Source: Chrysomallon squamiferum (Eukaryota; Mollusca; Gastropoda; Neomphalida; Peltospiridae). From it: a stretch of DNA of 15,000 nt. The translations under genes were made by a program, and so were the position numbers. Below the pieces are notes generated by a model. The model worked only from the letters and a program-made list of their open reading frames with translations, was not told the origin of the DNA and made no database searches. Of this stretch, positions 1 to 9,233 are shown one piece after another (the stretch's first letter is position 1; every line of letters begins with the position of its first letter). The stretch lies in contig CM022675.1 of assembly GCA_012295275.1 (NCBI GenBank), forward strand, positions 4,159,142-4,174,141. The letters run 5' to 3'.

Positions 1-340
1 TATTTGTACGTTTCAAGACAGATGTTCTTACTATCAGACAACCACCTTGTAAAATACAACTGTTTTTTACTTTTTCTATACATATCCATCATCATCACAA
101 TCATCATTATCATCATCATATTAACATTTATATCATCATGACTAGTTTAATAAAATATTACAAACCAGTTCAGCTTATCAAACTGAATAACAGAATGAAC
201 AATAAGTATGCGAGATGTCTGGTAAGTAAGAATCCATGTGAAGTAAACACAAAGATGCTGGTTGAATGAGATATAAAAATATCAAGTACGCTTGTAAATT
301 ATATAGTTCTGCTAGGAAAATAAATAGCTAAGTCTTTTAA
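1..340. other. AT-rich non-coding stretch with a short ATC tract
   Basis: No open frame of note. An imperfect ATC/ATT tract lies at about 86-140. The rest is unique AT-rich sequence in which I see no recognisable element. Confidence 0.6.
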
Positions 341-348
341 TATAACGT

Positions 349-461
349 TGTTTTTGTTGTTTTCCTTTATTTTTCTGTTTTATTTTTATTTTATTTTGTT
401 TTGTTTTATTTATTTATAAACATCATTGTCGTCGTTGTAGTAGTTGTTGTTGTTATTATTA

Positions 462-496
<35 letters not shown>

Positions 497-507
497 CTGA
501 CTGATTG
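349..507. repeat. T-rich stretch, GTT/ATT tract and (GATT)n microsatellite
   Basis: A T-rich run with TTTTA/TTTTG flavour (349-418) passes into GTT/ATT triplets (about 436-465) and then a clean (GATT)n tract at 466-507, which ends in GACT variants. Adjoining tracts of different motif suggest slippage spreading from one to the next. Confidence 0.85.
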
Positions 508-611
508 TTGTTTTTTATTTATTTTTGTATTTATTTATTTATAATTGCTTTATTTGATTTAATTGTTTTTATTAGTTTTTGTTTTTGTTTGCTGGCGTTT
601 CTGTTTGTGAT

Positions 612-634
612 ATTTATTATTATTATTATTATTA

Positions 635-699
<65 letters not shown>

Positions 700-701
700 G
701 T
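612..701. repeat. (ATT)n microsatellite
   Basis: About 30 TTA/ATT triplets with a single GTT interruption near 637. The poly-Ile and poly-Leu open frames across it are products of the triplet repeat and not genes. Confidence 0.95.
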
Positions 702-816
702 CATTGTTGATTTATTGTCAAGTCAAAACTGGTTTTCCCAAACTGTTAAATCAAATGATGTTTTTAACACAAAAATATCTAAACATTAAAATGTGTTGGC
801 GGATAATTATACAAAC

Positions 817-863
817 ATTCCTTCATTCATTTATTCATTCAGTCATTTATTTATTTAGTCAGT
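817..863. repeat. Imperfect (ATTC)n/(ATTT)n tract
   Basis: Tetranucleotide-like repeat of ATTC, ATTT and AGTC units. Flanking sequence (702-816 and 864-1070) is AT-rich with nothing recognisable. Confidence 0.75.
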
Positions 864-1070
864 GTTTTGTATGAAAAAAGCACCCAGACACCTTTAAACG
901 GTATTCATGAATTTATTAACACTATAGTGTATCATTAAATGTATAAAACAAATAAATAAATTATTGATTATTCAGGCAATAAGGATAAAACAAAATATTT
1001 CTCTCTTTCAAGCATGAAGCAAAAGAAACATTAAAAAACCAAACAGACAAAAACCACGATGAGAATAAAG

Positions 1071-1077
1071 AAAAAAA

Positions 1078-1109
<32 letters not shown>

Positions 1110-1115
1110 AAAAAA
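1071..1115. repeat. Long poly-A tract
   Basis: 26 A, one G, then 18 A. It directly borders the CpG-rich island that follows. AATAAA lies immediately upstream (1064-1069), but a polyadenylation signal touching the tail is not the usual arrangement, so I do not call a processed pseudogene. The poly-Phe minus-strand frames here are products of this tract. Confidence 0.9.
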
Positions 1116-1140
1116 TATTGATTCGTCTGCAGTAGACAGA

Positions 1141-1376
1141 TGTCCGCACGCGCTGCTTCCGGAAGTGATATATCTATCCGCGGATGAGCGGAAGGACACG
1201 GCGGTTGTTCGGAACGCAGATCGGCCAATGGGGACCGCGGTTACAAATGAGTGTTGTCTGTGAAAACAGCCAGCTTGTTAAATTTTCACATTTCGTTCTG
1301 TTGAAGTAAATACACGAGAATCGTGCACCTATGTGATCATGTTGTCAGTTTAAATATTATTTTTTCCGCCATTTTG
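1141..1376. promoter_or_regulatory. CpG-dense promoter-like island (ETS, CCAAT, YY1-type sites)
   Basis: I count 14 CpG dinucleotides in 1141-1250, against sparse CpG in the AT-rich flanks. The island contains an ETS/GABP-type site (CCGGAAGTG, 1159-1167) and a CCAAT box in NF-Y-like context (GGCCAATGG, 1223-1231). Further on is a YY1-type site (CCGCCATTTTG, 1366-1376), followed by a RUNX-like ACCACA at 1381-1386. ETS, NF-Y and YY1 sites together are typical of TATA-less housekeeping promoters in animals. No exon with a convincing frame is visible on either side within about 1 kb. It may drive a non-coding transcript, serve a first exon I cannot recognise, or be chance. Confidence 0.4.
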
Positions 1377-1554
1377 TTTACCACCACAGATAACAGAACT
1401 TTATTTTCTGTTTATGTCATTTATCTGTGGAAGCAGTTTTTACATGTGAAATCGACTGTGGATGAATTCAGTTGCGAAACTAAAAAGAGTCGAAATTTAT
1501 TTAACTGAAAAATCGGTATTGAAAAACCTTGCACGTTTAAGAAACAATATTTAT

Positions 1555-1558
<4 letters not shown>

Positions 1559-1588
<30 letters not shown>
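1559..1588. repeat. (AT)n microsatellite
   Basis: Clean dinucleotide run following TCGATATA. The unique sequence from 1589 to 1901 shows no recognisable element. Confidence 0.9.
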
Positions 1589-1591
<3 letters not shown>

Positions 1592-1899
1592 AAGTATAGG
1601 ATAAAAGTCAAACTAAAATAAAAGTACGCAATATATGTTTTTTTTTAATCACTAGACTATGTTTCAACAGATGCTGCGCCGCACTGATAAGAATTAATTG
1701 ACTGGTGTCTATGAGAATGAGAACCAGTCTAATAACATTAACACTGCTTCTTAGAATTGCAGACTTTGATAAAATCGAGTAAGAACAGTTGTGAAAATGA
1801 AATTTAATTTAAAAATCTGACGTTGTTAGAGTTTAAAACAGAGTTTGAAAAACCTAGTGACGATTTATTGAAATCTGAAAATCTACTAGCCTGACATAT

Positions 1900-2016
<117 letters not shown>

Positions 2017-2036
2017 CACAGAAAGATAGAGAGAAA

Positions 2037-2378
2037 ATTATAGAGACAAAGCTTTCCTTTTCAGAATTAAATATTTCTAACCAGATTACGGTAAACTGAT
2101 TTTTAATTTACACTTTGATATTCTTGCCAACAATTTTTTTTTTTTTTAATATCTCTCCTTTTCGTTGTCAGTAAACTCAAATCAGTTTGACATTTATATC
2201 GCGTCACTACTGATAAACCATTTTATTTTACAATTTAGACAGGCTTGTACAGCGGGATCAATAGAATTTCATGATTTATTTATGAATGCTTAATTTATTT
2301 AGTCATGCGTTTACGACAAAGGCAATTACAACATAGTTCTCTATATAGCGATTGTTAAAACAATTATATGTGTGCATG
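2037..2378. other. Unique AT-rich stretch, nothing recognised
   Basis: Contains a T run at 2134-2147 and otherwise unremarkable AT-rich sequence without a usable open frame. Confidence 0.6.
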
Positions 2379-2412
2379 TGTGAATTTTTGAATAGATTTG
2401 TGTGTGGGTGTG

Positions 2413-2418
2413 TATCTG

Positions 2419-2449
<31 letters not shown>

Positions 2450-2458
2450 GTCTATCTA

Positions 2459-2513
<55 letters not shown>

Positions 2514-2518
2514 GTATG

Positions 2519-2567
<49 letters not shown>

Positions 2568-2579
2568 GTCTGTATGTAT
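2413..2579. repeat. Compound microsatellite (TATC)n-(TC)n-(TA)n-(TATG)n
   Basis: Order on the plus strand: TATC units 2413-2460, TC 2460-2475, TA 2475-2500, GTAT units 2501-2520, TA 2520-2554, GTAT units 2555-2579. Overlapping open frames on both strands (Tyr/Ile/Cys-rich or Thr/His-rich) are caused by the repeat. A near-identical 16-bp sequence flanks the block on both sides. Confidence 0.95.
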
Positions 2580-2634
2580 ATGTGAATTTTTCAATATATG
2601 TATATATGTGTGTGTATATTTGTATGATTTTTGT

Positions 2635-2695
2635 TTATTATTACTGTTAGTGTTGTTATTATTATTATGATCATTATCATCATCATCATCATTAT
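2635..2695. repeat. ATT/ATC triplet tract
   Basis: Imperfect ATT triplets changing into ATC triplets. Confidence 0.85.
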
Positions 2696-2724
2696 AAATT
2701 GTTCGAAGCAAAGCTTGTTTAATT

Positions 2725-2801
2725 GTTTTGTTGACGTTCACGGTGATGCTGCTGTTATTTCGGTGAACACTCACTGAAATTTCAGCATCTTCAAACAAAA
2801 C
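2725..2801. repeat. Imperfect long hairpin (inverted repeat)
   Basis: Three nested stems. The outer stem pairs GTTTTGTTGA (2725-2734) with TCAAACAAAAC (2791-2801), with one bulged base. The middle stem pairs GATGCTG (2745-2751) with CAGCATC (2783-2789). The inner stem pairs ATTTCGGTGA (2757-2766) with TCACTGAAAT (2771-2780), with one G-T pair and an ACAC loop. About 27 pairs form within 77 nt, but one internal loop is strongly asymmetric (10 against 1 nt). The size resembles a pre-miRNA, but the small terminal loop and large bulge are atypical. A decayed small inverted-repeat element is an alternative. The structure is symmetric, so the strand is undetermined. Confidence 0.5.
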
Positions 2802-2859
2802 GAGCAGAATATTTATTAATTTTTCTGACGCAGACAATAAATAAAAACTCCAAAAATAA

Positions 2860-2917
2860 TTTCTTTTTTTCTTTTTCTTCTTCTTTTTTTTTATTTTTTT
2901 TTATTATTATTTTTTTT
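2860..2917. repeat. Poly-T/TTC-rich tract
   Basis: Pyrimidine-rich run of T homopolymers broken by C and by ATT triplets. Confidence 0.85.
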
Positions 2918-2919
2918 AA

Positions 2920-3300
2920 ATTTGGTCACTACTTGTGTACGTGATGACAGAGAGAAATCAAAAAGCTATTTCCTACACCTCAGTCAGAACATCAAACAGA
3001 CTTCAGTTGTCTCGCGGCGGTTTCTTCCAAAAACTCTCCAACCTCCAGGACAGATGCGCCGCGAAATGTCACCCTCCTTTGAGGTTTCTAATCAGCCTCG
3101 CGCGAGTTGAGGTTCCTCTTCGTCATTAGCCAGAAAAAAAGGAAGAAGAAGAAGAAGAAAAAGAAGAAGAAGCCAGCGTTTAGCGTCGCTCGCCAGACAA
3201 AAGCAATCAAACAACGACAGCGACGTTTAACACGTTGTGAAAGAAAGCGAGGTCCGCTGATTGTTGTTTTAATTATTAACGAAACAACCGAGTCCTAATT
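2920..3300. other. CpG-rich unique block with GC-rich inverted repeats and an AAG tract
   Basis: GC- and CpG-richer than its surroundings. TCGCGGCG (3012-3019) is the reverse complement of CGCCGCGA (3057-3064). CTCGCGCGAG at 3097-3106 is a perfect 10-bp palindrome. An AAG tract occupies 3134-3172. The short overlapping frames here (about 62-64 codons) show no domain or splice evidence, so I do not call an exon. A CpG-rich regulatory region is the simplest reading. Confidence 0.4.
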
Positions 3301-3401
3301 GTAACCCTTCTGTGCCTTACACATATTTCTGTCTGCTGCTTTGAGATTGGCTTTCAAGAAAGTAACTATGTAAGTAAGTTAGCCATATAATAATCATAAT
3401 T

Positions 3402-3465
3402 ATGATGATGATGATAATGATGATGATGATGATGAAAAAAAAGAAGAAGAAGAAGGAGAAGGAAA
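3402..3465. repeat. GAT and AAG triplet tracts
   Basis: GAT triplets (3402-3434) pass into AAG-rich triplets (3435-3465). Confidence 0.9.
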
Positions 3466-3483
3466 ATAACAGAAACAGTTGTG

Positions 3484-3698
3484 TCAGTAGTAGCAGCAGT
3501 AGTAGTAGTTGTAGTGGTAGTAATAGTAATGGTTTTAATTATGGTAGTAGTAGTAGTAACAGTAGCAGTAGTAGTGGTTGTAGTAGTAGCAGTACTGGTA
3601 GTAATAGTAATAGTTGTAGTAGTAGCAGTAGTAGTAGTAATAGCAGTAGCAGTAATAATGGTAAGAGTAGTAGTAGTAGTAATAGTAGAAGAAATAGC

Positions 3699-3738
<40 letters not shown>

Positions 3739-3754
3739 ATGGTAAGAGTAGAAA

Positions 3755-3789
<35 letters not shown>

Positions 3790-3834
3790 CTAGTGGTGGT
3801 GGTGGTAGCAGCAGTAGAGGCAGTAGTAGTAGTA
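3484..3834. repeat. Long imperfect (AGT)n tract, about 350 bp
   Basis: Dominated by AGT triplets with AGC, TGT, GGT, AAT and AAG variants. All frames that avoid TAG are open, which gives poly-Ser and poly-Val readings of up to 163 codons. No start context, signal peptide or non-repeat domain supports a gene. Variants are more frequent at the left end, and the purest triplet runs lie at about 3696-3788. Confidence 0.95.
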
Positions 3835-4481
3835 CTTTGGAGAGATATTTTTTAATTCCTTTGGCTCTGTTTCAAACTGTCAGGTTGCAGTGACATCTGT
3901 GATAAAATAACTAAAAACTCAACAATAACACAACTTCAGTTACCACCCTAATGAATACAAGCAAGCACACACACGTGTGTAAATAACGCTATTTATCCGG
4001 AAAAACTTCAATAGACAAAACACAAAACAGCAGATTCATTCTTGCAGCATGTAATGTACATAAACATTACCGGATGTGATTCGATACACTCACGTGACTA
4101 ATCTAACGAATCAGCTGTTTACAGCATGGTGAAAAAAAAAATGGATACAGTTTAGTTTCCATCAAATCTGTGACATTTTAACCGTTTTATCAATTAAAGA
4201 CGCGAACACACGTCCTCATATTTCCCGTTGACGTGAATCTGACATCCCTGAATATTCATCGCGTATGAGACATTTGTCCTGAAAGGAAACGATCGATGGG
4301 AAGTTCTGTGTTAATTATTAAAGTGACGACAACTGGTTAAATACACTCAGATGGACTCATTTATTTCTTTCAAGTCGACTTCATTCTTCTGCTAATGCCT
4401 GACAAACTGGATTTGTTACTTTTTAATTCAAACAAATCTACCGACTTCGCCACTCCATTCAACGAAACGAAGTGAAAGAAG
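3835..4481. other. Unique stretch with scattered palindromic sites
   Basis: No coding signal. It contains the palindrome ACACACGTGTGT (3969-3980) and a 7-bp inverted repeat GTAATGT/ACATTAC with a 6-nt loop (4051-4070). It also holds an E-box in TCACGTGAC context (4090-4098) and the palindrome TGAATATTCA (4249-4258), close to a POU-dimer site. An A run lies at about 4132-4141. Confidence 0.5.
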
Positions 4482-4505
4482 ATATATATATATATATATA
4501 TATAT
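4482..4505. repeat. (AT)n microsatellite
   Basis: Clean AT run, followed by a shorter ATATAT patch after CC. Confidence 0.9.
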
Positions 4506-4614
4506 CCATATATATTAAATAATAGTTAATTTACATGGTACAGAGAGACATAAATAGAGACTTACTAAAACGACTACAGACAATGTGTACGTCTGTATTT
4601 CTATGAGAATCTCT

Positions 4615-4636
4615 ATGTGTGTGTGTGAGAGAGAGA
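4615..4636. repeat. Short (TG)n-(AG)n tract
   Basis: About six TG units followed by five AG units and a G run. The sequence from 4637 to 4803 is unique and shows no recognisable element. Confidence 0.75.
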
Positions 4637-4803
4637 GGGGGATAGGAAAGCTGTATGTGTTTGTGCATGTGTATTAATGAGTGAGAAGAAAAACATTCAA
4701 ATAGAATACAACAGGTTTAACTTTAGAAAACATAAAACAGAGTTGCAATACTTTGAAAAAGAATTGGTCTTCAATGAGCAGTCTAAATTTAAACAAACAT
4801 GTG

Positions 4804-4956
<153 letters not shown>

Positions 4957-5440
4957 AAATCCCAGATATTTGTTATTACTCGTTACCAATAAGTTCACGC
5001 TTTACTTGCTGGGTCTCGAGTGTTTGTTTTTCTGGAAGTAGGACAAACTGAATAACTTGATACTGTCAAACATTCTCCAAATAACGATTCGAAATCGAAG
5101 TAGCTTTTATTTGTGACACGAGTAGCCTCTGAGCATTTGTCTTATCTCTGAACCAAATTACTATATTTTAAGATTTTAATGCGAATCATATAAACACGTT
5201 TAATGTACTCTGTTTTCTATCTGTACATTAGTTTACTTATTACAACTTTTTTATATATAATAAAATGTAATTTGGCATCTATCTGTAGATTTCATAATAA
5301 CATAGAATATTTTACATACGAAAATATTTTCTATTCATTCATTTATTTCGTTTCTGAGCTTGAAATGATAAAGGGACTGATATGGTGGTTGCAATATGTA
5401 TTTTATTAAGACAGTTATGATGATATAATTAGGATATAAT
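4957..5440. other. Unique AT-rich stretch, nothing recognised
   Basis: The longest plus-strand frame (5203-5409, 68 codons, Phe/Ile/Tyr-rich) has AT-driven composition with no motif. I see no splice-framed exon. Confidence 0.5.
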
Positions 5441-5484
5441 GATGATGATGATGACTGTAAAAAATGCACGTGACATTAAAAGTC

Positions 5485-5569
<85 letters not shown>
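5441..5569. repeat. Short GAT tract and (GA)n microsatellite
   Basis: GAT triplets at 5441-5455, then a clean GA run at 5491-5569. Between them lies an E-box in GCACGTGAC context (5466-5474). Confidence 0.93.
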
Positions 5570-5573
<4 letters not shown>

Positions 5574-5963
5574 AGTGAAAGATAAAGACAGAGAGATAAA
5601 ATGTGTAAAAAAACATCACGTGACGGAATGAAACTGACGAATAAACAAAAACTAGAACTGAAGTGACAGACAGACGGACAGAAAGAAAAGAGAGCTGACA
5701 ATTAACGTTATTAAATCAGTGAAAGAAGAAAATTCTCTCTCTGCTTCACTTCGTCCGAAAACTAATCTCAGTTTGCTTTGCAAACAGAACCGTCAACTAA
5801 TGAGAGAGTCCGGCCTTTGAGATGTCCGAACTGACCAATCAGTGTCAGACCTTTCACCAGTCAACCTAAATTCAGTAACTGAATTCTGATGGGAACAAGG
5901 AACACGAAAGAATTTCGAGTCTGTGTAAGAACAGCCAGGAAGAGAAATTTTCAAAAAAAACAC
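5570..5963. other. Unique stretch with inverted repeats and a CCAAT box
   Basis: Contains an E-box in TCACGTGAC context (5616-5624) and a hairpin GTTTGC-TTT-GCAAAC (5771-5785). A CCAAT box lies at 5835-5839, and an inverted repeat AATTCAGT-A-ACTGAATT at 5869-5885 has 8-bp arms. The 74-codon minus-strand frame across 5793-6017 begins in the poly-A tract (read as Phe) and has no recognisable domain. Confidence 0.45.
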
Positions 5964-5991
5964 CAAAAAAAAAAAAAAAAAAAAAAAAAAA
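5964..5991. repeat. Poly-A tract
   Basis: 28 bp, essentially pure A, following A-rich sequence. It could be a retroposon tail, but I could not find a matching target-site duplication. The sequence to 6286 is unique, with a full CRE-type palindrome TGACGTCA at 6142-6149. Confidence 0.85.
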
Positions 5992-6286
5992 AGAAATCCC
6001 ACACAAAAATAAAACATGATTTTGATTAGGTTGGAGTCAATGAATTGTTTTTTTTAAATTTATTTTATCATGACTATTTTCTGTATGTTGTTAAGTTTAA
6101 AATAAAAGTATGTAGATGCGTGTATGTAAAGCTGACTTCAATGACGTCATCACGTAAGATTACTGTGGTATACTGCTAAAGACATCGGTCAAAGGTTATA
6201 AATAGTGAACGAATGATCTCTTAAAAAGTAATTCAAATTCTGTAATCAGATATTCACCTTTATAAGAACAATAATTAAGTGCATTT

Positions 6287-6443
6287 TGTGTATATATATA
6301 TCTTTTTGTATGTATGTGTGTGTGTAAGTATATGTGTATATATATGTTGTGTAAACGTGTATATGAGTGTATGTATATTTTACGTGTCTGTTTGTGAGTG
6401 AGTGTGTGTGTGTATGTAAATATGTGTGTGTGTCTGTGTGTAT
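6287..6443. repeat. Imperfect TG/TA tract
   Basis: Mixed TA, GTAT and TG units interrupted by short unique bits. Confidence 0.85.
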
Positions 6444-6531
6444 TACCCGGCAGTCAAGGGTACAGAATGTTAGCACTGAATACAACTCTGAATCACTTGT
6501 ACCTGTAGCCGACTCGAACCCAGTTCGGACC
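6444..6531 (-). other. Possible fragment of an interspersed repeat with a Pol III B-box-like motif
   Basis: Read on the minus strand, GGGTTCGAGTC (from about 6511-6521) fits the Pol III B-box pattern GGTTCGANNC. On the plus strand the same place holds an inverted repeat CGAAC-CCA-GTTCG (6515-6527). The abrupt switch from a TG microsatellite to GC-richer unique sequence at 6444 suits an inserted fragment with a microsatellite at its edge. No A box is visible at the expected distance, so a SINE is only a possibility. Confidence 0.25.
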
Positions 6532-6949
6532 AGAACAAAACACATTTGACTGTGATACTGATACACAAAGAACAAATAATTAACACAGTTTTTAAATTAT
6601 CTCGGTCACTGACCTTCCACTATTAAACTCAATACAAAAGCATACACTTTATAAATAATTAATTGAAGAAACCTAAAACAGGCCTCTGAAGGATGATTAA
6701 AGTTAAGACGTGGGCCTTAATAAGGTTAAGGAAAAACAGATACGAGACAAAGCTAAACATCGTTACTGTAATTCTTCGAACTAAACGTTTAACATACCAA
6801 CAATAATACTTTAACCAGCAGACGATTTAGTGGTTAAGTGGAGTTAAGTGAAGTTATGGTTAAGCCATTTATCACGTGACTCTAGGTAGTGGGATCTCTT
6901 CATGCTATCGGTATTTATCAAGAGTTAACTAGTTAAACATTACACCATT
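6532..6949. other. Unique AT-rich stretch with GTTAAG motifs and an E-box
   Basis: Several loosely spaced GTTAAG-like motifs occur at about 6832-6866, and an E-box in TCACGTGAC context at 6872-6880. No coding signal. Confidence 0.45.
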
Positions 6950-7000
6950 ACATCATCATCAACATCAACATCATCATAATCGTCGTCGTCATCGTTATCA
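6950..7000. repeat. ATC/ACATCA/GTC triplet tract
   Basis: Imperfect triplet tract of ATC, AAC and GTC units. Confidence 0.8.
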
Positions 7001-7030
7001 GGATTTGCTCTCTCAGTCTGTTTCTGGTTT

Positions 7031-7032
<2 letters not shown>

Positions 7033-7118
<86 letters not shown>
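7033..7118. repeat. (TC)n microsatellite, 86 bp
   Basis: Uninterrupted pyrimidine dinucleotide run, with a short TCTCT continuation after CG. Confidence 0.97.
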
Positions 7119-7121
<3 letters not shown>

Positions 7122-7758
7122 CTCTCTTTGGTTTCTTTTTTCATCTCATTATTTCCACATGTCCTGACATGACCTTACACGGACTCCATTACTTTGTTAC
7201 GTCATCAGTGATTGGTCAAACTCGATAACAGCGGTTACCACACAAAGTGATCGAATAACTCCCAACCACGCACAGACTAAAACCTTCGGAAACGAAAAAC
7301 AAAACTGTAGTTTATAAAGCTAATTACGGACCAAGCAATCAGCAAACACATCAAATCCTCTCTCTCTCACTCTGTTCCAAGTCTTTCAGCGGTCTCCTGT
7401 GACCCAGGGAGGGAATTAGAAAGTACGTCTGCGGTCCGCGTTTTGGCACGACCGCCTCTCCAAGGCGGATAACTCTGATTTCTTTTTGGCGGCTGGGAAC
7501 GAAAGCGGCGTGTTGGTGACGTGGGACAGATTCGATTATTTTCCAATTTCCTCCGTGTCACCGGGAATCAGGGAAAGAACTTCACAGTGTTCGCCATCAG
7601 CACCACTTTTTGTTCAGGGTTCTTATGTGTTGGCTACAGTTAAAGACTTAATGAAAACACTCCGTGACGTCTTAAAGTCCACTGACGTCATTTTTATTCT
7701 GTTTCTTGTTTTGTAGTAATTTCCGTCGTGTTTTGAATCTTGTGTGAATTACTGTACG
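7119..7758. other. GC-richer unique block with hairpins and CRE-like sites
   Basis: TTACGTCATCAG (7197-7208) is followed by an inverted CCAAT box (ATTGG, 7211-7215). Two overlapping stems could form: GCGGTC (7431-7436) with GACCGC (7450-7455), or CCGCCT (7452-7457) with AGGCGG (7463-7468). TGACGTGG, an ATF6/XBP1-type site, is at 7517-7524, and a full TGACGTCA at 7683-7690. Frames of 64-76 codons exist on both strands (minus 7367-7561, plus 7486-7716) but lack recognisable domains. An exon or 5' untranslated region cannot be excluded here. Confidence 0.35.
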
Positions 7759-7842
7759 ATTTATTTTATTTTATTTTATGGTTTAGATACTTAACGCAGC
7801 AGTAACGTTTAGAACAACAACAACAACCAAATAATATATATA

Positions 7843-7873
<31 letters not shown>

Positions 7874-7876
7874 GTA
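7759..7876. repeat. TTTTA, AAC and AAT tracts
   Basis: (ATTTT)n at 7759-7779, AAC triplets at about 7813-7828, and AAT triplets at 7843-7876, separated by short unique bits. Confidence 0.85.
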
Positions 7877-7920
7877 AAATACCTAATATTTCCAGATAAT
7901 CTGTCCACTAATAGATCGAT

Positions 7921-8035
7921 TTATACATACATACAAACATATATACATACATACATATAAAATCAATACCTACATACATGCATACACAGAATATGATATA
8001 AGAAAAAAGCAAAGACAATAAAAAAAAAAAAAAAA
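7921..8035. repeat. Imperfect (ATAC)n tract and poly-A run
   Basis: CATA/ATAC units at 7921-7987 and an A run at 8020-8035. The minus-strand Phe/Tyr-rich frame here is a product of the repeat. Confidence 0.85.
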
Positions 8036-8734
8036 TGAAACAGACGATAAATAAATAAACATAGAAAGACTCTAAAGTACAAAGATGACAAACAAAACAC
8101 TCCAAAGAAAAGAAAACAAAAGAAAAACTGAAAAACTGTTTTTTTCTTTCACACAAAAGGTCAGTTTATCAGCACGATCATTGAGCTGCTTAAGAAACGT
8201 GTTTATCTTTGATGCAGCCAGCCATTCAGAAAGTATGGGCACAGATAATATTTAGTTACACTGCCTTAGCAACAACGACAACAACGGCACGCAAACAAGT
8301 TTATTTTTGTTCTGCAGTTATTGACAGGTTCTGACGGCGATGTCGAAGGAAGTGTTTCTCTCTCCACTCAAAGGACAGCGATTACAAACGACAACAACGA
8401 CGTCAACAGCGAACGCGGAAGTAATGTTTCTATTCTAAAGTACAACGAGGTCGCTGCCTTCATTACAGTTAACATCGTCATTGTTATCGATCATTTCATT
8501 ATCATCAGCAACGTTATTATTATTATCGTTCGTATCATCATTATTTAATTATCATTGTCATAACTTTTTTTTATAAATACTAAAGGTAATGACGCCATTG
8601 TCCCTATTAAGAACAGCAGCATAATGTTACCAATGCCGTCATCATCATCAACATGCACTGAAATAGATGACTGTCACAACTTAAAGTACAACGACGTAAA
8701 GTAATTGACATCACTTGCAAGTCACGGTTACATC
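8036..8734. other. Unique stretch with AAC/GAC and ATC flavour, no gene
   Basis: Contains AACAACGAC-like patches (about 8269-8286 and 8388-8404) and ATC/ATT-rich patches (about 8474-8550 and 8638-8650). A 75-codon plus-strand frame from 8321 turns into Ile/Val run-on through the ATC/ATT patch and is not credible. Confidence 0.5.
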
Positions 8735-8842
8735 CTGTGTGTGCGTGTGTGTGTGTGTCTGTTACTCTTCTTCGTTTTATTATTATTATTATGGTTGTTA
8801 TTGTTGTTATCATCGTCATTATCATCATCATTATTATTATTA

Positions 8843-8901
<59 letters not shown>

Positions 8902-8952
8902 TAAATCTTGTATTTCGTTTATCAAAGTAAAAAAAAAAAAAGGAAGGAAGGA
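8735..8952. repeat. (TG)n, (ATT)n, poly-A and (GGAA)n tracts
   Basis: TG at 8735-8758, ATT triplets with ATC/GTT variants at 8777-8899, A run at 8929-8941, and GGAA units to 8952. The poly-Leu, poly-Tyr and poly-Asn frames are products of the triplet tract. Confidence 0.95.
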
Positions 8953-9233
8953 ATTAAAAACAATTATGCAAAAATGAACTTCCCATCAGCCTAGATGTGT
9001 TTTCAAACTAAACATGCCTCACATCGGTCACGTCTGAACTCTTCAACCTGCGTCTGACGTCATCGCTACCTTAATGAAAATGAGTTGTTTAGACAATCGT
9101 ATCCAGCCGCATACGTCATCAACACGTGGATGATTGAGCTAATTATAGCTGAACTTAATTTACAGTTTACACACACGATTACAAATCTCTCGACGTGTCT
9201 GGCGAATTAGGGGAAAATATGTAAACCCACAAA
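8953..9233. other. Unique stretch with CRE-like and E-box sites
   Basis: A full TGACGTCA lies at 9055-9062, ACGTCATC at 9113-9120 and CACGTG at 9123-9128. AGCTA-ATTA-TAGCT, a small inverted repeat around a TAATTA homeodomain-type core, follows at about 9138-9151. No coding signal. Confidence 0.4.

Noticed and set aside
505-874. Hydrophobic poly-Ile/poly-Leu membrane proteins
   Set aside because: They are a direct reading of the ATT tract in two frames.
1064-1115. Processed pseudogene end (AATAAA followed by poly-A)
   Set aside because: The signal touches the A run with no normal spacing, and no coding remnant is visible upstream.
3402-3893. 163-codon Ser-rich protein and its 124-codon Val-rich companion
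   Set aside because: Both are the AGT tract read in different frames. There is no non-repeat domain apart from a few codons at each end.
5800-5991. Retroposon 3' end with poly-A tail
   Set aside because: No target-site duplication and no recognisable reverse-transcriptase or SINE sequence was found upstream.
6246-6575. 109-codon minus-strand protein
   Set aside because: Half is the TG/TA tract (Thr-His-Tyr repeats). The unique part fits a repeat fragment better than an exon.
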